Part shown: piece by piece, positions 9,876-18,686 of the stretch
Numbering within the stretch: the first letter of the stretch is position 1
Layout of the letters: each line of letters opens with the position of its first letter
Assembly (NCBI RefSeq): GCF_024451105.1
Contig: NZ_JANGEY010000009.1
Span: 62,001 to 126,000, forward strand
DNA length: 64,000 bases
Source: Stutzerimonas stutzeri
Lineage (GTDB): Bacteria > Pseudomonadota > Gammaproteobacteria > Pseudomonadales > Pseudomonadaceae
Direction: 5' to 3'
The notes under the pieces: generated by a model
The model's input: the letters and a program-made list of their open reading frames with translations, nothing else
What the model was told of the DNA's origin: nothing
The model's database searches: none
Position numbers and translations under genes: made by a program

Positions 9876-11810
9876 ATGAAGCTTTCCCGTCTGGCGCTGG
9901 CCGTTGCCTTGGCGCCCACTCTGGTCTTGGCCAACGAGCCGGCCGGCGACGATATCCAGCCACTGGTGATCACCCGCGCCACCCCCCTGGAGCAGCCGGC
10001 CCCGGCCAGCGTGCGAGTGATCAAGCGCGCCGAGATCGAGCGCAGCGGCGCCCACAGCCTGATCGACGTGCTGCGCGGCCAGGCCGGCGTGCAGCTGCGC
10101 GACACCATCGGCGACGGCAGCCGCGCCACCCCCAGCCTGCGCGGCTTCGGCGAGAACGCGGTGAACAACACGCTGATCCTGGTCGACGGCCGCCGCCTCA
10201 ACCAGCCGGCGCTGGCCGGCGCCGATCTCAACAGCGTGCCGCTGGCCAACATCGAGCGCATCGAGATCCTGCGCGGCGCCGGCACCGTGCTATACGGCGA
10301 CCAGGCGGTCGGCGGGGTGATCAACATCATCACCCGCACCCCACGCAGCAACGAGGCCTACGTGGAAACCACCCAGGGCAGTCACGACCTGGAAGCCTAC
10401 CGCGGCCACGTGTTCCAGCAGCTCGGCGGCGGTTTCTCCGCCTACGCCAGCGGCGAGACCCGCCACACCGACAACTACCGCGACCACAACAACGCCGACT
10501 ACGCCAACGCCTTCGCCCGCCTGCGTTACGAGCATGCCCAAGGACATGCGCTGTACGAGTACCAGACGGTGGATGACGAGCTGCGTCTGCCGGGCTACCT
10601 GAGCGAGGCCCAGCGCCGTGCCGACCGCAAGGCCAGCTACGCCGCCAACACCAACGGTTTCAACGACAGCAAGACTCAGGTACACCGCTTCGCCGTCGAG
10701 CAGCGCCTCGGCGAGATCTGGGCAGCCAACCTCGACTACAGCCACAGCGACCAGGATGGCGTCGGCGCCTACAACAGCATCTTCGGCAGCTCGCCCTTCG
10801 CTCAGGACACCCGCATCGAGAGTCTCAGCCCGCGCCTGACCGCGTGCTGGGACAGCGCCCTCGGCCGCAGCGAGTGGCTGCTCGGCCACGACCACATCAC
10901 CAGCGATTACCAGGCGTCCTGGGGCAGCGACTTCCGACAGACCCTGCGCGACTGGTATACCCAGCTCAGCCAGCCGCTCGGCCACGACCTGACCCTGACC
11001 CTCGGCTATCGAGCCAGCGAGGCCGAGGACCGCAACCATGCCGTTGGCAAGACCCACACCGACCGCGAGGGCAGCAGCAGCGTCGGCCTGAGCTGGCAGG
11101 CGAATGCGCAGACCCGCGTGTTCCTCAAGCGCGAGGACGTACTGCGCTGGGCCAATATCGACGAGAACGGCTGGACCAGCCCCGGCGTCGAGTTCCTCAA
11201 GCCGCAGACCGGCGAATCCTGGGAGGGAGGGCTGGAATGGGGCGACGGCGTGCAGCGCTACCAGCTGAGCGTCTACCGCATCGACCTGAACGACGAGTTG
11301 ATGTACGACCCCAGCGCTCCCGGCCCCTTCGGTCCGGGCGCCAACGTCAACCTCGACGAGACCCGCCGCGACGGCCTGCTGCTCGAGGCTCAGCGCCAGC
11401 TCGGCGAGCGCCTGCGCATCGGCGGCCAGTACAGCTTCACCGACGCCGAGTACCGCGCCGGCAGCTTCAAGGGCAACGACGTCCCCGGCATCGCCCGCCA
11501 CAGTGCCAGCGCTCGGCTCGACTACCTGATCCTGCCCGGACTGAACGGCTATCTGGAGGCGGTGTATACCGGCGCCAGTCACCTGTCCGGCGACCACGGC
11601 CACGCCATGCCACGCGAGGGTGGCTACACGCTGTTCAACGCCGCGCTGAGCTACGACTACCGGCAGTTCACCGCCAGGCTGCGCGCCAACAACCTGACCG
11701 GCAAGCAGTACCACGCCTTCGCCAACTACTCCGCCTGGGCGCCAGGCAACAAGGCCCTGTACCCGGCGCCGGAGGAAGACGTGCAACTGAGCGTCGGCTA
11801 CCGCTTCTGA
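9876..11810 (+). CDS. btuB: TonB-dependent vitamin B12 receptor (BtuB-like)
   Basis: A 644-residue outer-membrane receptor. A signal peptide (about residues 1-20) is followed by a TonB-box-like PLVITR segment, a plug domain with LRGFGENAVNN and GAGTVLYGDQAVGGVINIITR, and a long barrel ending in the aromatic terminal GYRF needed for assembly. The cobalamin riboswitch directly upstream makes corrinoid uptake the best call. The ATG at 9876 was chosen because GAGGA lies 8 nt upstream and the signal peptide starts there. It converges on a BtuF-like gene, which would act in the periplasm on the same substrate. Confidence 0.9.
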   Translation: MKLSRLALAVALAPTLVLANEPAGDDIQPLVITRATPLEQPAPASVRVIKRAEIERSGAHSLIDVLRGQAGVQLRDTIGDGSRATPSLRGFGENAVNNTLILVDGRRLNQPALAGADLNSVPLANIERIEILRGAGTVLYGDQAVGGVINIITRTPRSNEAYVETTQGSHDLEAYRGHVFQQLGGGFSAYASGETRHTDNYRDHNNADYANAFARLRYEHAQGHALYEYQTVDDELRLPGYLSEAQRRADRKASYAANTNGFNDSKTQVHRFAVEQRLGEIWAANLDYSHSDQDGVGAYNSIFGSSPFAQDTRIESLSPRLTACWDSALGRSEWLLGHDHITSDYQASWGSDFRQTLRDWYTQLSQPLGHDLTLTLGYRASEAEDRNHAVGKTHTDREGSSSVGLSWQANAQTRVFLKREDVLRWANIDENGWTSPGVEFLKPQTGESWEGGLEWGDGVQRYQLSVYRIDLNDELMYDPSAPGPFGPGANVNLDETRRDGLLLEAQRQLGERLRIGGQYSFTDAEYRAGSFKGNDVPGIARHSASARLDYLILPGLNGYLEAVYTGASHLSGDHGHAMPREGGYTLFNAALSYDYRQFTARLRANNLTGKQYHAFANYSAWAPGNKALYPAPEEDVQLSVGYRF

Positions 11811-11825
11811 TCCTGACCCACGGAT

Positions 11826-11860
11826 ACGACGAGGCCCCACATCGCGGAGCCTCGTCGTTT
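11826..11860 (+). terminator. probable terminator of btuB
   Basis: ACGACGAGGC (11826-11835) pairs with GCCTCGTCGT (11849-11858) around a 13-nt loop, followed by a short TTT. It lies between the convergent btuB and btuF-like genes. The short T-run lowers confidence. Confidence 0.5.
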
Positions 11861-12669
11861 CAGCGCGCCCGATCCAGCAGCTCGCAGAGCTTCGCCGTGG
11901 CGGCGAGCATCTGGAAACTCGGCCGCTCGATGCCCTCGTCCGGCACCTCCCAGACCTGGCCGCGCTGCACCGCGGTGAGCTGCGGCCAGTCCCGCCAGGC
12001 GTGCGCCTGGCCCGGCTCGCCGACCAGGATCACCGCCGGATCGCGGGCCAGCACCGACTCGACGCTGACCTGCGGCGCCGGCAGGCTGAGGTCCTCGAAT
12101 ACGTTGCGCGCGCCGCACAGGCGCAGCGCGTCGCTGACGATCTGCCGGCCGCCGAGGGTGTACATCGGCCGGCCCCAGACCTGGTAGAACACCCTGAGCG
12201 GCTCGGCCCGCCGGTGGCGAGCCGCCAGTTCGGCGATCCCGGCGCGCATCCGCGCGGCGAGGCGCTCGCCCTGCTCGGCATGGCCGACCGCCGCACCGAT
12301 GGTCGCCAGCTGCTCGGCCAGTTCGACGAGGCTGTGCGGTTGCGTCTCGAGCAACCGGATGCCAAGGCCGCGGAGCCGGGCCTGCATGACCGGGCCGACG
12401 CTGTCCGGCCAGAGCAGGATCAGGTCGGGCTGCAGGCCGAGCAGTACCTCGAGATTGAGCTGGCCGTGGCGGCCGAGCGACGGCAGATGGGCCAGCGCCG
12501 GCGGTCGCGGGCCGCCGTCGAGCACGCCGACCAGCCGCTCGGCGGCGTCCAGTTCGAGCATGATCTCGCTGAGCGACGGGGCCAGCGCTACCACCCGCCG
12601 GGCGCCCGGCTCGGCGGCCTGCGCCAGCGCGGCAGCGAGCAGCAGGGCGGCGAGCAGCAGACCGCGCAT
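11860..12669 (-). CDS. btuF: BtuF-like periplasmic cobalamin-binding protein
   Basis: A 269-residue periplasmic-binding protein of the helical-backbone class used for metal chelates and vitamin B12. The signal peptide ends near AQAAE, followed by RRVVALAPSLSEIMLELDAAERLVGVL, whose typical BtuF features are APS, E and the VG strand; the C-terminal lobe contains SVESVLARDPAVILVG. There is no lipobox Cys. The start ATG overlaps the stop of the upstream membrane protein (ATGA), so the genes are translationally coupled. No BtuC permease or BtuD ATPase is nearby. The convergent riboswitch-controlled btuB supports a B12 role. Confidence 0.82.
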   Translation of the reverse strand: MRGLLLAALLLAAALAQAAEPGARRVVALAPSLSEIMLELDAAERLVGVLDGGPRPPALAHLPSLGRHGQLNLEVLLGLQPDLILLWPDSVGPVMQARLRGLGIRLLETQPHSLVELAEQLATIGAAVGHAEQGERLAARMRAGIAELAARHRRAEPLRVFYQVWGRPMYTLGGRQIVSDALRLCGARNVFEDLSLPAPQVSVESVLARDPAVILVGEPGQAHAWRDWPQLTAVQRGQVWEVPDEGIERPSFQMLAATAKLCELLDRAR

Positions 12670-13091
12670 CAGCCGAGCTGGCGCGGCAGCCGGTAGAGGA
12701 GCGCAATCACCAGGCTGGCCAGCACCAGCAGCAGCACCGGCACGCCGTGCAGGTCGGCCAGCCGGCCGAGGGCGGCGATCCAGGCCGGCAGCAGGGCGCC
12801 GAGCAGGCCGTTGCGCTGGGCCAGGGCGAACTCGCGCCAGGCCGCGTCCTCGGCGGGGCTGCCGAGAGCCCGGGCGGTGGCGATCAGGCCCTGCTTGAAG
12901 CGGCGGAACAGCGGCAGGCCGACGAACATCGACAGCAACGCGGCGACGAACAGCGGCATGGCCAGCGCGTCCGGCAGCGGCGGGCGCGGCGGGCCGAAGG
13001 CGCCGAGCAGGAGCAGCGGCAGCCAGGCCAGGGCCGTCAGCCCCCACCAGCGCCGAGCGAAGGCTGGGCGCTGCAGGCGGACCAGGCTCAT
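12669..13091 (-). CDS. four-helix inner-membrane protein of unknown function
   Basis: A 140-residue protein with four strongly hydrophobic segments (starting near [46 protein letters not shown] and [16 protein letters not shown]) and a basic linker. I do not recognise a characterised family. It overlaps ribA at its start (ATGA, 13088-13091) and the btuF-like gene at its stop (12669-12671), so the three are very probably translated as one unit. A membrane partner for the BtuF-like protein is possible, but the protein lacks the ten helices of BtuC. From memory, a hypothetical gene occupies this position in P. aeruginosa. Confidence 0.8.
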   Translation of the reverse strand: MSLVRLQRPAFARRWWGLTALAWLPLLLLGAFGPPRPPLPDALAMPLFVAALLSMFVGLPLFRRFKQGLIATARALGSPAEDAAWREFALAQRNGLLGALLPAWIAALGRLADLHGVPVLLLVLASLVIALLYRLPRQLG

Positions 13092-13699
13092 TCCTCCTCG
13101 GCCTGGTGCAGATTGCCGAGCAGGTGGCCGAGCTTGCCGGCCTTGGTCGCCAGATAGTGCTTGTTGTGCGGGTTGAGGCCGCTGTGCAGCGGCACGCGCT
13201 CGGCCAGGCTGATCCCGTAGGTCTCCAGCGCCTTGAGCTTGCGCGGGTTGTTGGTCATCAGCTTGAGTTCGCGGATGCCCAGGTGTTCGAGCATCGGCCG
13301 GCACATGGCGTAGTCGCGCTGGTCGGCGGAAAAGCCCAGGCGCTCGTTGGCCTCGACGGTGTCGGCGCCGGCGTCCTGCAGCTCGTAGGCGCGGATCTTG
13401 TTGAGCAGGCCGATGCCGCGACCCTCCTGGCGCAGGTAGAGCAGCACGCCGCGGCCCTCGCCGGCGATGGCGCGCAGCGCCGCCTCGAGCTGGGCGCCGC
13501 AGTCGCAGCGCAGGCTGAACAGCGCGTCGCCGGTCAGGCATTCGGAGTGCAGGCGGCCGAGCACCGGCCGGCCGTCGGCGACGTCGCCCAGGGTCAGGGC
13601 CACGTGCTCCTTGCCGGTGGCCTCATCGAGGAAGCCATGCATGGTGAACACGCCAAACGGGGTTGGCAGCTTCGAGGCGGCGACAAAGACGACGGACAC
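13088..13699 (-). CDS. ribA: GTP cyclohydrolase II
   Basis: A 203-residue zinc enzyme that opens GTP to 2,5-diamino-6-ribosylamino-pyrimidinone phosphate, the first step of riboflavin synthesis. The zinc ligands are seen in [18 protein letters not shown] (Cys, then CxC). The substrate loop [17 protein letters not shown] and the C-terminal [11 protein letters not shown] are intact. The start is GTG at 13699, with AGGAG 8 nt upstream. It lies apart from the main rib cluster and is the only complete cyclohydrolase in the window, because the RibA-like half of ribBA (19698-20789) appears degenerate. Confidence 0.95.
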   Translation of the reverse strand: MSVVFVAASKLPTPFGVFTMHGFLDEATGKEHVALTLGDVADGRPVLGRLHSECLTGDALFSLRCDCGAQLEAALRAIAGEGRGVLLYLRQEGRGIGLLNKIRAYELQDAGADTVEANERLGFSADQRDYAMCRPMLEHLGIRELKLMTNNPRKLKALETYGISLAERVPLHSGLNPHNKHYLATKAGKLGHLLGNLHQAEEE

Positions 13700-13795
13700 C
13701 GGGACACTCCTGCGAGATGTAAGGCGTCGATTGTAACAGCAGCATCGCCGAGGCGGTCAGTCGGGAATTGCATGGCAGACATGTGCCAGGGAGGG

Positions 13796-13938
13796 AGGTC
13801 GGGTTAGTCGCAAGCGGCGTGACCCGACACGAATGCCGCAGACATCCCCGCGGCACACCGAGGGCATGCGGGATGGCAAACATCTGCTGCCGGCCTGCGG
13901 CCGGTTGTCGGGTTACGGCCGCAGGCCTAACCCGACCT
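13796..13938 (+). repeat. 143-bp inverted-repeat element (MITE/REP-like)
   Basis: AGGTCGGGTTAG at 13796-13807 and its exact complement CTAACCCGACCT at 13927-13938 bound the element. Two inner hairpins are present: GTCGGGT with ACCCGAC (13798-13828) and GTCGGGTTA with TAACCCGAC (13907-13936). Similar GTCGGGTTA palindromes are, from general knowledge, dispersed in gammaproteobacterial genomes. The right terminal repeat contains the stop codon of the adjacent minus-strand gene. No coding capacity or transposase is seen. Confidence 0.7.
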
Positions 13939-14853
13939 ACCCCTGCCAGCCTCCGCGCCGACTCCCAGCCGCGCCAGCGCCCCGGCCAGCAGCGGCGCCA
14001 CGCCGACCGCATTGCTCGGATGGGCGATGCAGTCGCTGCTCCACACCTCGCGCACCCCGGCGGCATGCACGCTGTCCAGGGCGTCGGCGGCGAACAGCGC
14101 GTGGGTCACCGCCACGTCCACGCTCGCGGCGCCGGCGGCCAGCAGCAGCTCGGCGGCGCGCGCCAGGGTGCGTCCGGAGCTGGCCACGTCGTCGAGCAGC
14201 ACCACCGCGCGGCCGCGCACGTCCAGCTCGGGCAGGGCGATGTCGACCTGGCGGTCGCCGTGGCGCACCTTGCTGCACACGCCGAAGTCGAAGCCGTGGC
14301 CGGCGGCGGCGGCCTCGATCCACTGCCGCGACTCGGCGTCCGGGCCGATCAGCAGCGGATTCTCGACCCGGCCGGCGATCAGCCCGGCGAGCAGCGGCGC
14401 GCCGGACAGGCTGACCGCCTCGCCGCGCGGGATCGCCTCGGACAGCGCGGCGATGCGGTGCAGGTGCGGATCGACGGTGAGCACCGCATCGAACAGCCCG
14501 GCGAGGAAGCCGCCGACCACCTGCTGGCTGACCACCTCGCCGGGCTGGAAGGCGATGTCCTGGCGCATGTAGGCCAGGTAGGGCGCCACCAGCAGCAGGC
14601 GCCGCGCGCCGAGGCGGCGCGCCTCGCCGGCGACCAGCAGCAGCTCGACCAGCTTCTCGTTGGGGCGGTCGAGGCTGCGGTACAGCACCAGGGTGTCGGC
14701 CAGAGCGCCGTCCGCGCCCAGCGGCAGGCGCAGACGCAGTTCCTCGTCGGGGAAGCGGTGGCGCTCGATCTCCGCGCAGGCCAGGCCGGCGGCCTTGGCC
14801 AGGCGCCCGGCGGCGCCGCGTTCGTCGGCGAAGTGCAGCAGCAGTGCGCTCAT
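13927..14853 (-). CDS. ribose-phosphate diphosphokinase (PRPP synthetase)-like protein
   Basis: A 308-residue PRPP-synthetase homologue of the compact, archaeal-like type. Motifs align by eye with the family: FPDEE (34-38), PYLAYMRQD with R97-Q-D, DPH at 128-130, and a PRPP loop VVLLDDVASSGRTL (217-230) in which the usual DTGGT is changed to SSGRT. Canonical enzymes convert ribose 5-phosphate and ATP to PRPP and AMP. The stop TAG lies in the terminal repeat of the element at 13796-13938, so the last residues (about GRGRSG) may be element-derived. It follows the AMP-phosphorylase-type gene by 11 nt, implying an operon. It is probably not the housekeeping prs, which should be elsewhere. Confidence 0.83.
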   Translation of the reverse strand: MSALLLHFADERGAAGRLAKAAGLACAEIERHRFPDEELRLRLPLGADGALADTLVLYRSLDRPNEKLVELLLVAGEARRLGARRLLLVAPYLAYMRQDIAFQPGEVVSQQVVGGFLAGLFDAVLTVDPHLHRIAALSEAIPRGEAVSLSGAPLLAGLIAGRVENPLLIGPDAESRQWIEAAAAGHGFDFGVCSKVRHGDRQVDIALPELDVRGRAVVLLDDVASSGRTLARAAELLLAAGAASVDVAVTHALFAADALDSVHAAGVREVWSSDCIAHPSNAVGVAPLLAGALARLGVGAEAGRGRSG

Positions 14854-14864
14854 CGGCGGTCTCC

Positions 14865-16439
14865 TCAGAATTCGACGAACAGGTGCGAAAGCTCCTCGGC
14901 GCTGCCGAGGGCGAAGCCGGAGCTGCGTCGGCTGGCCTCGCGGGCGAACTCCAGGTCGGCCGGATAGGCGGCGTAGACCCGGTACAGCGGCGCGCCGGCC
15001 TCGACCCGCTCGCCGAGCTTGAACAGCAGGTCGACCCCGGCGCCCTGCACCTTGGGCGCGCCGGCCAGGCGGGCGATGCGCGCCAGCTGCAGGTTGTCGA
15101 TGGCCACCACCACGCCGTCCTCCGCCGCGTTCACCTCGAAGGACAGCGGCGCCAGCGCCGGGGCGTTGTGGTCGAACGCCCTGTGCCCCTGGGCCGCGAT
15201 CAGCGCCTGCATGCGCGCCAGCGCGCGGCCGGAGTCGAGGATGTCGCGGGCGATGGCGTAGCCGTCGCCGCCGCGCACGTCGGGGTCGAACTCGAGCATC
15301 CTCCCGGCCAGGCGCAGGGCCTTCTGGCGCAGGTCGTTGGGCGCGCGCGGGTCGTTCTCCAGCACGCGCATCACGTCGCGCGCCTCCAGCACCGGGCCGA
15401 TGCCGCTGCCCACCGGCTGGCGGCCGTCGGTGATCACCACGTCGATGGTCAGGCCCATGCGCCCGGCGACGAACTCGAACAGCTTGCGCAGGCGCTGCGC
15501 CTCGGGCATCGAGCGCACCTTGGCGGTCGGCCCAACCGGGATGTCCAGCACCAGGTGGGTGGAGCCGGCGGCGACCTTCTTGGACAGGATCGAGGCGACC
15601 ATCTGCCCCGGCGAGTCGATCGACAGCGGCCGCTCCACGGCGATCAGCACGTCGTCGGCCGGCGACAGCTCGCTGCTGCCGCCCCAGGCCAGGCAGCCGC
15701 GGTATTCACGGACAATCTCCTCGAGGCGCTCGAATGGCAGCTCGACGTTGGCCAGCACCTCCATGGTGTCGGCGGTGCCGGCCGGCGAGGTGATCGCCCG
15801 CGACGAGGTCTTCGGGCAGAGCATGCCGTGCGCGGCGACGATCGGCACCACCAGCATCGAGGTGCGGTTGCCGGGGATGCCGCCGATGCAGTGCTTGTCG
15901 ACCACCGGGTGCTCGTGCCAGTCGAGGCGGCGGCCGACGCCGGTCATGGCGTCGGTGAGGAAGTACACCTCCTCGCGATCCAGTTCGCCCTGGTTGGTGG
16001 CGACCACGAAGGCGGTCAGCTCGATCTTCGAGTAGCGGTGCTCGGCGATGTCGCGGACGATGGCGCGGAAGTCCTCGCGGCCGAGGCGCTCGCCGGCGAT
16101 CTTGCGATGCAGGGCGGGAATCGACGACGGCGGCTCGGCCTGGGAGATGGTCGCCGGGTGGCCGTTGGCCACGCCGAGCTGGGCGAAGGCGTCCTGGGAG
16201 AGGCCCAGCTCGCCGCAGTCGACGATGGCGGGGTCGTCGACCACGTTGAGGCTGGCGAGGATGCGCCGGCCGTTGGCGCTGACTTCCACCTTGGACAGCG
16301 CCTGGAAGCCCTCGGCGCGGTACACCGCGCAGTCGCGGTTGAGGTAGGCGACGTTCTCGCGGTAGGTGTCGATGGCGACGCGGCGCAGCTGCAGGTTCGC
16401 GGCGCTGCACGGCGCGGCGGGCGGCGGGCTCTTCTTCAT
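14865..16439 (-). CDS. AMP phosphorylase / DeoA2-type nucleoside phosphorylase family protein
   Basis: A 524-residue member of the thymidine-phosphorylase superfamily, of the longer type known as archaeal AMP phosphorylase. An extra N-terminal domain of about 85 residues precedes the helical lobe. The phosphate and substrate motifs [13 protein letters not shown] (from 182) and [19 protein letters not shown] (211-229) follow the AMP-phosphorylase version, not the DeoA version. The archaeal enzymes convert AMP and phosphate to adenine and ribose 1,5-bisphosphate. The ATG at 16439 is chosen because GGAGG lies 6 nt upstream; an in-frame extension to 16499 lacks a ribosome-binding site. The next gene, 11 nt on, is a PRPP-synthetase homologue. 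Substrate here is inferred. Confidence 0.85.
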   Translation of the reverse strand: MKKSPPPAAPCSAANLQLRRVAIDTYRENVAYLNRDCAVYRAEGFQALSKVEVSANGRRILASLNVVDDPAIVDCGELGLSQDAFAQLGVANGHPATISQAEPPSSIPALHRKIAGERLGREDFRAIVRDIAEHRYSKIELTAFVVATNQGELDREEVYFLTDAMTGVGRRLDWHEHPVVDKHCIGGIPGNRTSMLVVPIVAAHGMLCPKTSSRAITSPAGTADTMEVLANVELPFERLEEIVREYRGCLAWGGSSELSPADDVLIAVERPLSIDSPGQMVASILSKKVAAGSTHLVLDIPVGPTAKVRSMPEAQRLRKLFEFVAGRMGLTIDVVITDGRQPVGSGIGPVLEARDVMRVLENDPRAPNDLRQKALRLAGRMLEFDPDVRGGDGYAIARDILDSGRALARMQALIAAQGHRAFDHNAPALAPLSFEVNAAEDGVVVAIDNLQLARIARLAGAPKVQGAGVDLLFKLGERVEAGAPLYRVYAAYPADLEFAREASRRSSGFALGSAEELSHLFVEF

Positions 16440-16508
16440 GGGGCGCCTCCGGAGGCGGGCAGTCCCCGGACTATGCCGCCGCGCGGGGAGCGTCGGCAAG
16501 GGCGCCGG

Positions 16509-17153
16509 TCAGTGTTTGGCCTCCAGGCGCAGCACACCCTGCTCCTCGCGCCAGCCGACCCGGTTGAGGTAGCTCATGCCCAGCAGCACCTCGGTGGGCG
16601 AACCGCCGGCGACCACCGCCGCCTCGACGCCGAGCAGTTCGATGCTGCCGACCTTGACCCGGTCCAGGCGCATCCGCCAGGCCGGCACGGTGCCGCCGGC
16701 GGTGTTGACCTGCATCGGCTGGCCGCGGGTCCTGTAGTCGAGACCGAGGCGGCTGGCCTGGGCCTCGTTCATCGCCACCGAGCTAGCGCCGGTGTCGACC
16801 AGGAACTGCACGCCCTGGCCGTTGATCGAGCCGGCCACCCAGTAGTGGCCGCCCATGCCGCGGGCGATGCTCAGCTGCTGGCGCTGCGGCTCGGCGTAGC
16901 CGTCGGCGCTGTACTCGCGCGACAGGCCGTACGGCCGCTCGACGCCGTCGACGCGCAGCACCGCGCCGCGCGCATCGGCGCTGACCAGGACGACCCCGGC
17001 CGGGCCGCTCTGGCCGATCTTGAGCAGCTGGCGCTGGCCGTCGACGTTGACCACCGCGGCGCCGGGAAACAGGCCGACCACCTGCACCTGCGGCGCGGCG
17101 GCCAGCGGGCCGGCGAGCAGCAGGCCGGCGCACAGGGCGAGCAATGAACGCAT
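16509..17153 (-). CDS. periplasmic retropepsin-like aspartic protease
   Basis: A 214-residue protein: a signal peptide (residues 1-20), a short beta-rich N-terminal segment, then a single-domain clan AA aspartic protease. The active-site triad lies in FLVDTGASSVAMNE (D120-T-G), and the flap/second psi-loop end LLGMSYLNRVG is present. Proteins of this size are expected to dimerise like retroviral proteases. AAGGAG precedes the start. It lies between pgpA (55 nt) and the AMP-phosphorylase-type gene (69 nt), all on the minus strand. No substrate can be proposed from context. Confidence 0.85.
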   Translation of the reverse strand: MRSLLALCAGLLLAGPLAAAPQVQVVGLFPGAAVVNVDGQRQLLKIGQSGPAGVVLVSADARGAVLRVDGVERPYGLSREYSADGYAEPQRQQLSIARGMGGHYWVAGSINGQGVQFLVDTGASSVAMNEAQASRLGLDYRTRGQPMQVNTAGGTVPAWRMRLDRVKVGSIELLGVEAAVVAGGSPTEVLLGMSYLNRVGWREEQGVLRLEAKH

Positions 17154-17208
17154 GACAAATCTCCTTTTCGTCTCCCCCGCCGTCGGTCGGAGGGCGTTGA
17201 TAGGCGGC

Positions 17209-17703
17209 TCAGCCGACCAGCCAGACCAGCCCGTGCAGCAGCGCCCAGGCGCCGAGGCCGGCGAGGATGTCGTCGAGCATGATGCCGGTGCCGCCGTGCA
17301 CGTGGCGGTCGACCCAGCTGATCGGCCAGGGCTTGAGGATGTCCAGCAGGCGGAACAGCACGAAGCCGGCCAGCAGCCAGTGCCACTGCGGCGGCGCCAG
17401 CCAGCAGGTGATCCAGATGCCGACGATCTCGTCCCAGACGATGCCGCCGTGGTCGTGCACGCCCAGGTCGCGGGATACCTTGCCACACAGCCAGCAGCCG
17501 AACAGCGAACCGAGCAGCAGGATCAGCGCGTAGCCCCAGCCGGGCAGCAGCTGCAGCAGCGGCACGAAGGCCAGGCCGACCAGGGTGCCCCAGGTGCCCG
17601 GCGCCTTGCGCATCGCCCCGGAGCCGAAGCCGAAGGCGATGAACTGCCAGGGATCGCGCCAGATCGAATCCGGCGCCACCTCGGGGCGCTCAGGCTTGGC
17701 CAT
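17209..17703 (-). CDS. pgpA: phosphatidylglycerophosphatase A
   Basis: A 164-residue inner-membrane phosphatase that converts phosphatidylglycerol phosphate to phosphatidylglycerol. Family landmarks are FGFGSGAMRKAPGTWGTL near the N-terminus, the acidic HDHGGIVWDEIVG segment thought to bind metal, and the C-terminal HVHGGTGIMLDDILAG. About four hydrophobic segments are present. The start overlaps thiL by 14 nt. The thiL-pgpA pairing is conserved in many gammaproteobacteria. Confidence 0.96.
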   Translation of the reverse strand: MAKPERPEVAPDSIWRDPWQFIAFGFGSGAMRKAPGTWGTLVGLAFVPLLQLLPGWGYALILLLGSLFGCWLCGKVSRDLGVHDHGGIVWDEIVGIWITCWLAPPQWHWLLAGFVLFRLLDILKPWPISWVDRHVHGGTGIMLDDILAGLGAWALLHGLVWLVG

Positions 17704-18676
17704 CGCCGCCTCCGAAGTGCTGGTAGCCGCCAGCGGCGGGCGTGATGTCGCGGCCGCTGGCGTCGAGCACGCGCACGCCGCGGCCCGCCTCGACCCGGCC
17801 GACGACGTGGAAGGCCAGGTCGGCGACCTGCAGGGCGGTCAGCGCGTGGGGCGGCACGCTGAAGGCCAGCACGTAGTCGTCGCCGCCGCAGAGCGCCAGC
17901 GCCAGCGCCGACGCCCGCGTGCCGGCGGCCTCGCGCAGGGCGGAGCTCAGCGGCACCCGCGCAGCCTCGATCACCACCCGCACGCCGGACTCCTCGGCGA
18001 TATGTCCGCAGTCGGCGAGCAGGCCGTCGGAGACGTCCAGCGCCGCGCTGGCCAGCCCGCGCAGCGCCTGGCCGAGGGCCAGCTGCGGCTGCGGCGTCCA
18101 GTAGCGCGCCAGCAGGAAGGCGTCGGCGGCAGCGCGCGGCGCGCGCTCGCCGAGCACCAGCGGCAGCGCCGCGGCGGCCTCGCCGGTCGGTCCGCCGATG
18201 CACAGCAGATCCCCCGGGCGTGCGCCCGAGCGCAGCAGCGCCCGCCCGGCCGGCAGGCGGCCGAATACCGTGACGTTGATGTTCAGCGGGCCACGGGTGG
18301 TGTCGCCGCCGATCAGGGCCAGATTGCAGGCGCGGGCCATGACGTCGAGGCCACGGGCGAAGGCCTGCAGCCAGGCCGGATCGGCCGCCGGCAGGGTCAG
18401 CGCCAGGGTGAAGCCGACGGGTGTCGCGCCCATCGCGGCGAGGTCGCTGGCGGCGGCGGCCAGCACGCGCTGGGCGAGCAGGAAGGGATCGGGGTCATGG
18501 GGGAAGTGCACCCCAGCGACCTGGCTGTCGGTGGACACCGCCAGCTGCTCGCCGGGGCCCAGCTGCAGCAGCGCGCAGTCGTCGCCGATGCCGCGCGCCA
18601 CGCCGGGAACCGGCGCGGCGCAGGCGGCCGCGGCGAAGTACTGGCGGATCAGCTCGAACTCGCCGAGACCGGCCAT
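17690..18676 (-). CDS. thiL: thiamine-monophosphate kinase
   Basis: A 328-residue cytosolic kinase of the PurM/ThiL superfamily that makes thiamine diphosphate, the cofactor of Dxs also encoded in this window. The N-terminal FELIRQYFA, the ATP/Mg-binding GIGDDCALLQ, the STDSQVAGVHF strand and GGDTTRGPLNINVTVFG are all typical. It starts 10 nt after nusB and ends inside pgpA. The order ribH-nusB-thiL-pgpA is a classic gammaproteobacterial unit. Confidence 0.96.
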   Translation of the reverse strand: MAGLGEFELIRQYFAAAACAAPVPGVARGIGDDCALLQLGPGEQLAVSTDSQVAGVHFPHDPDPFLLAQRVLAAAASDLAAMGATPVGFTLALTLPAADPAWLQAFARGLDVMARACNLALIGGDTTRGPLNINVTVFGRLPAGRALLRSGARPGDLLCIGGPTGEAAAALPLVLGERAPRAAADAFLLARYWTPQPQLALGQALRGLASAALDVSDGLLADCGHIAEESGVRVVIEAARVPLSSALREAAGTRASALALALCGGDDYVLAFSVPPHALTALQVADLAFHVVGRVEAGRGVRVLDASGRDITPAAGGYQHFGGGDGQA

Positions 18677-18686
18677 GCTGCGCCGG

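Noticed and set aside
12669-13541. 290-codon extension of the four-helix membrane protein
   Set aside because: The first 150 codons are an out-of-frame reading of ribA; the ATG at 13091 gives a clean membrane protein with overlap coupling.
13623-14066. Open frames across the inverted-repeat element
   Set aside because: They run over the terminal repeats and into ribA and the PRPP-synthetase-like gene in the wrong frame, without a ribosome-binding site or family match.
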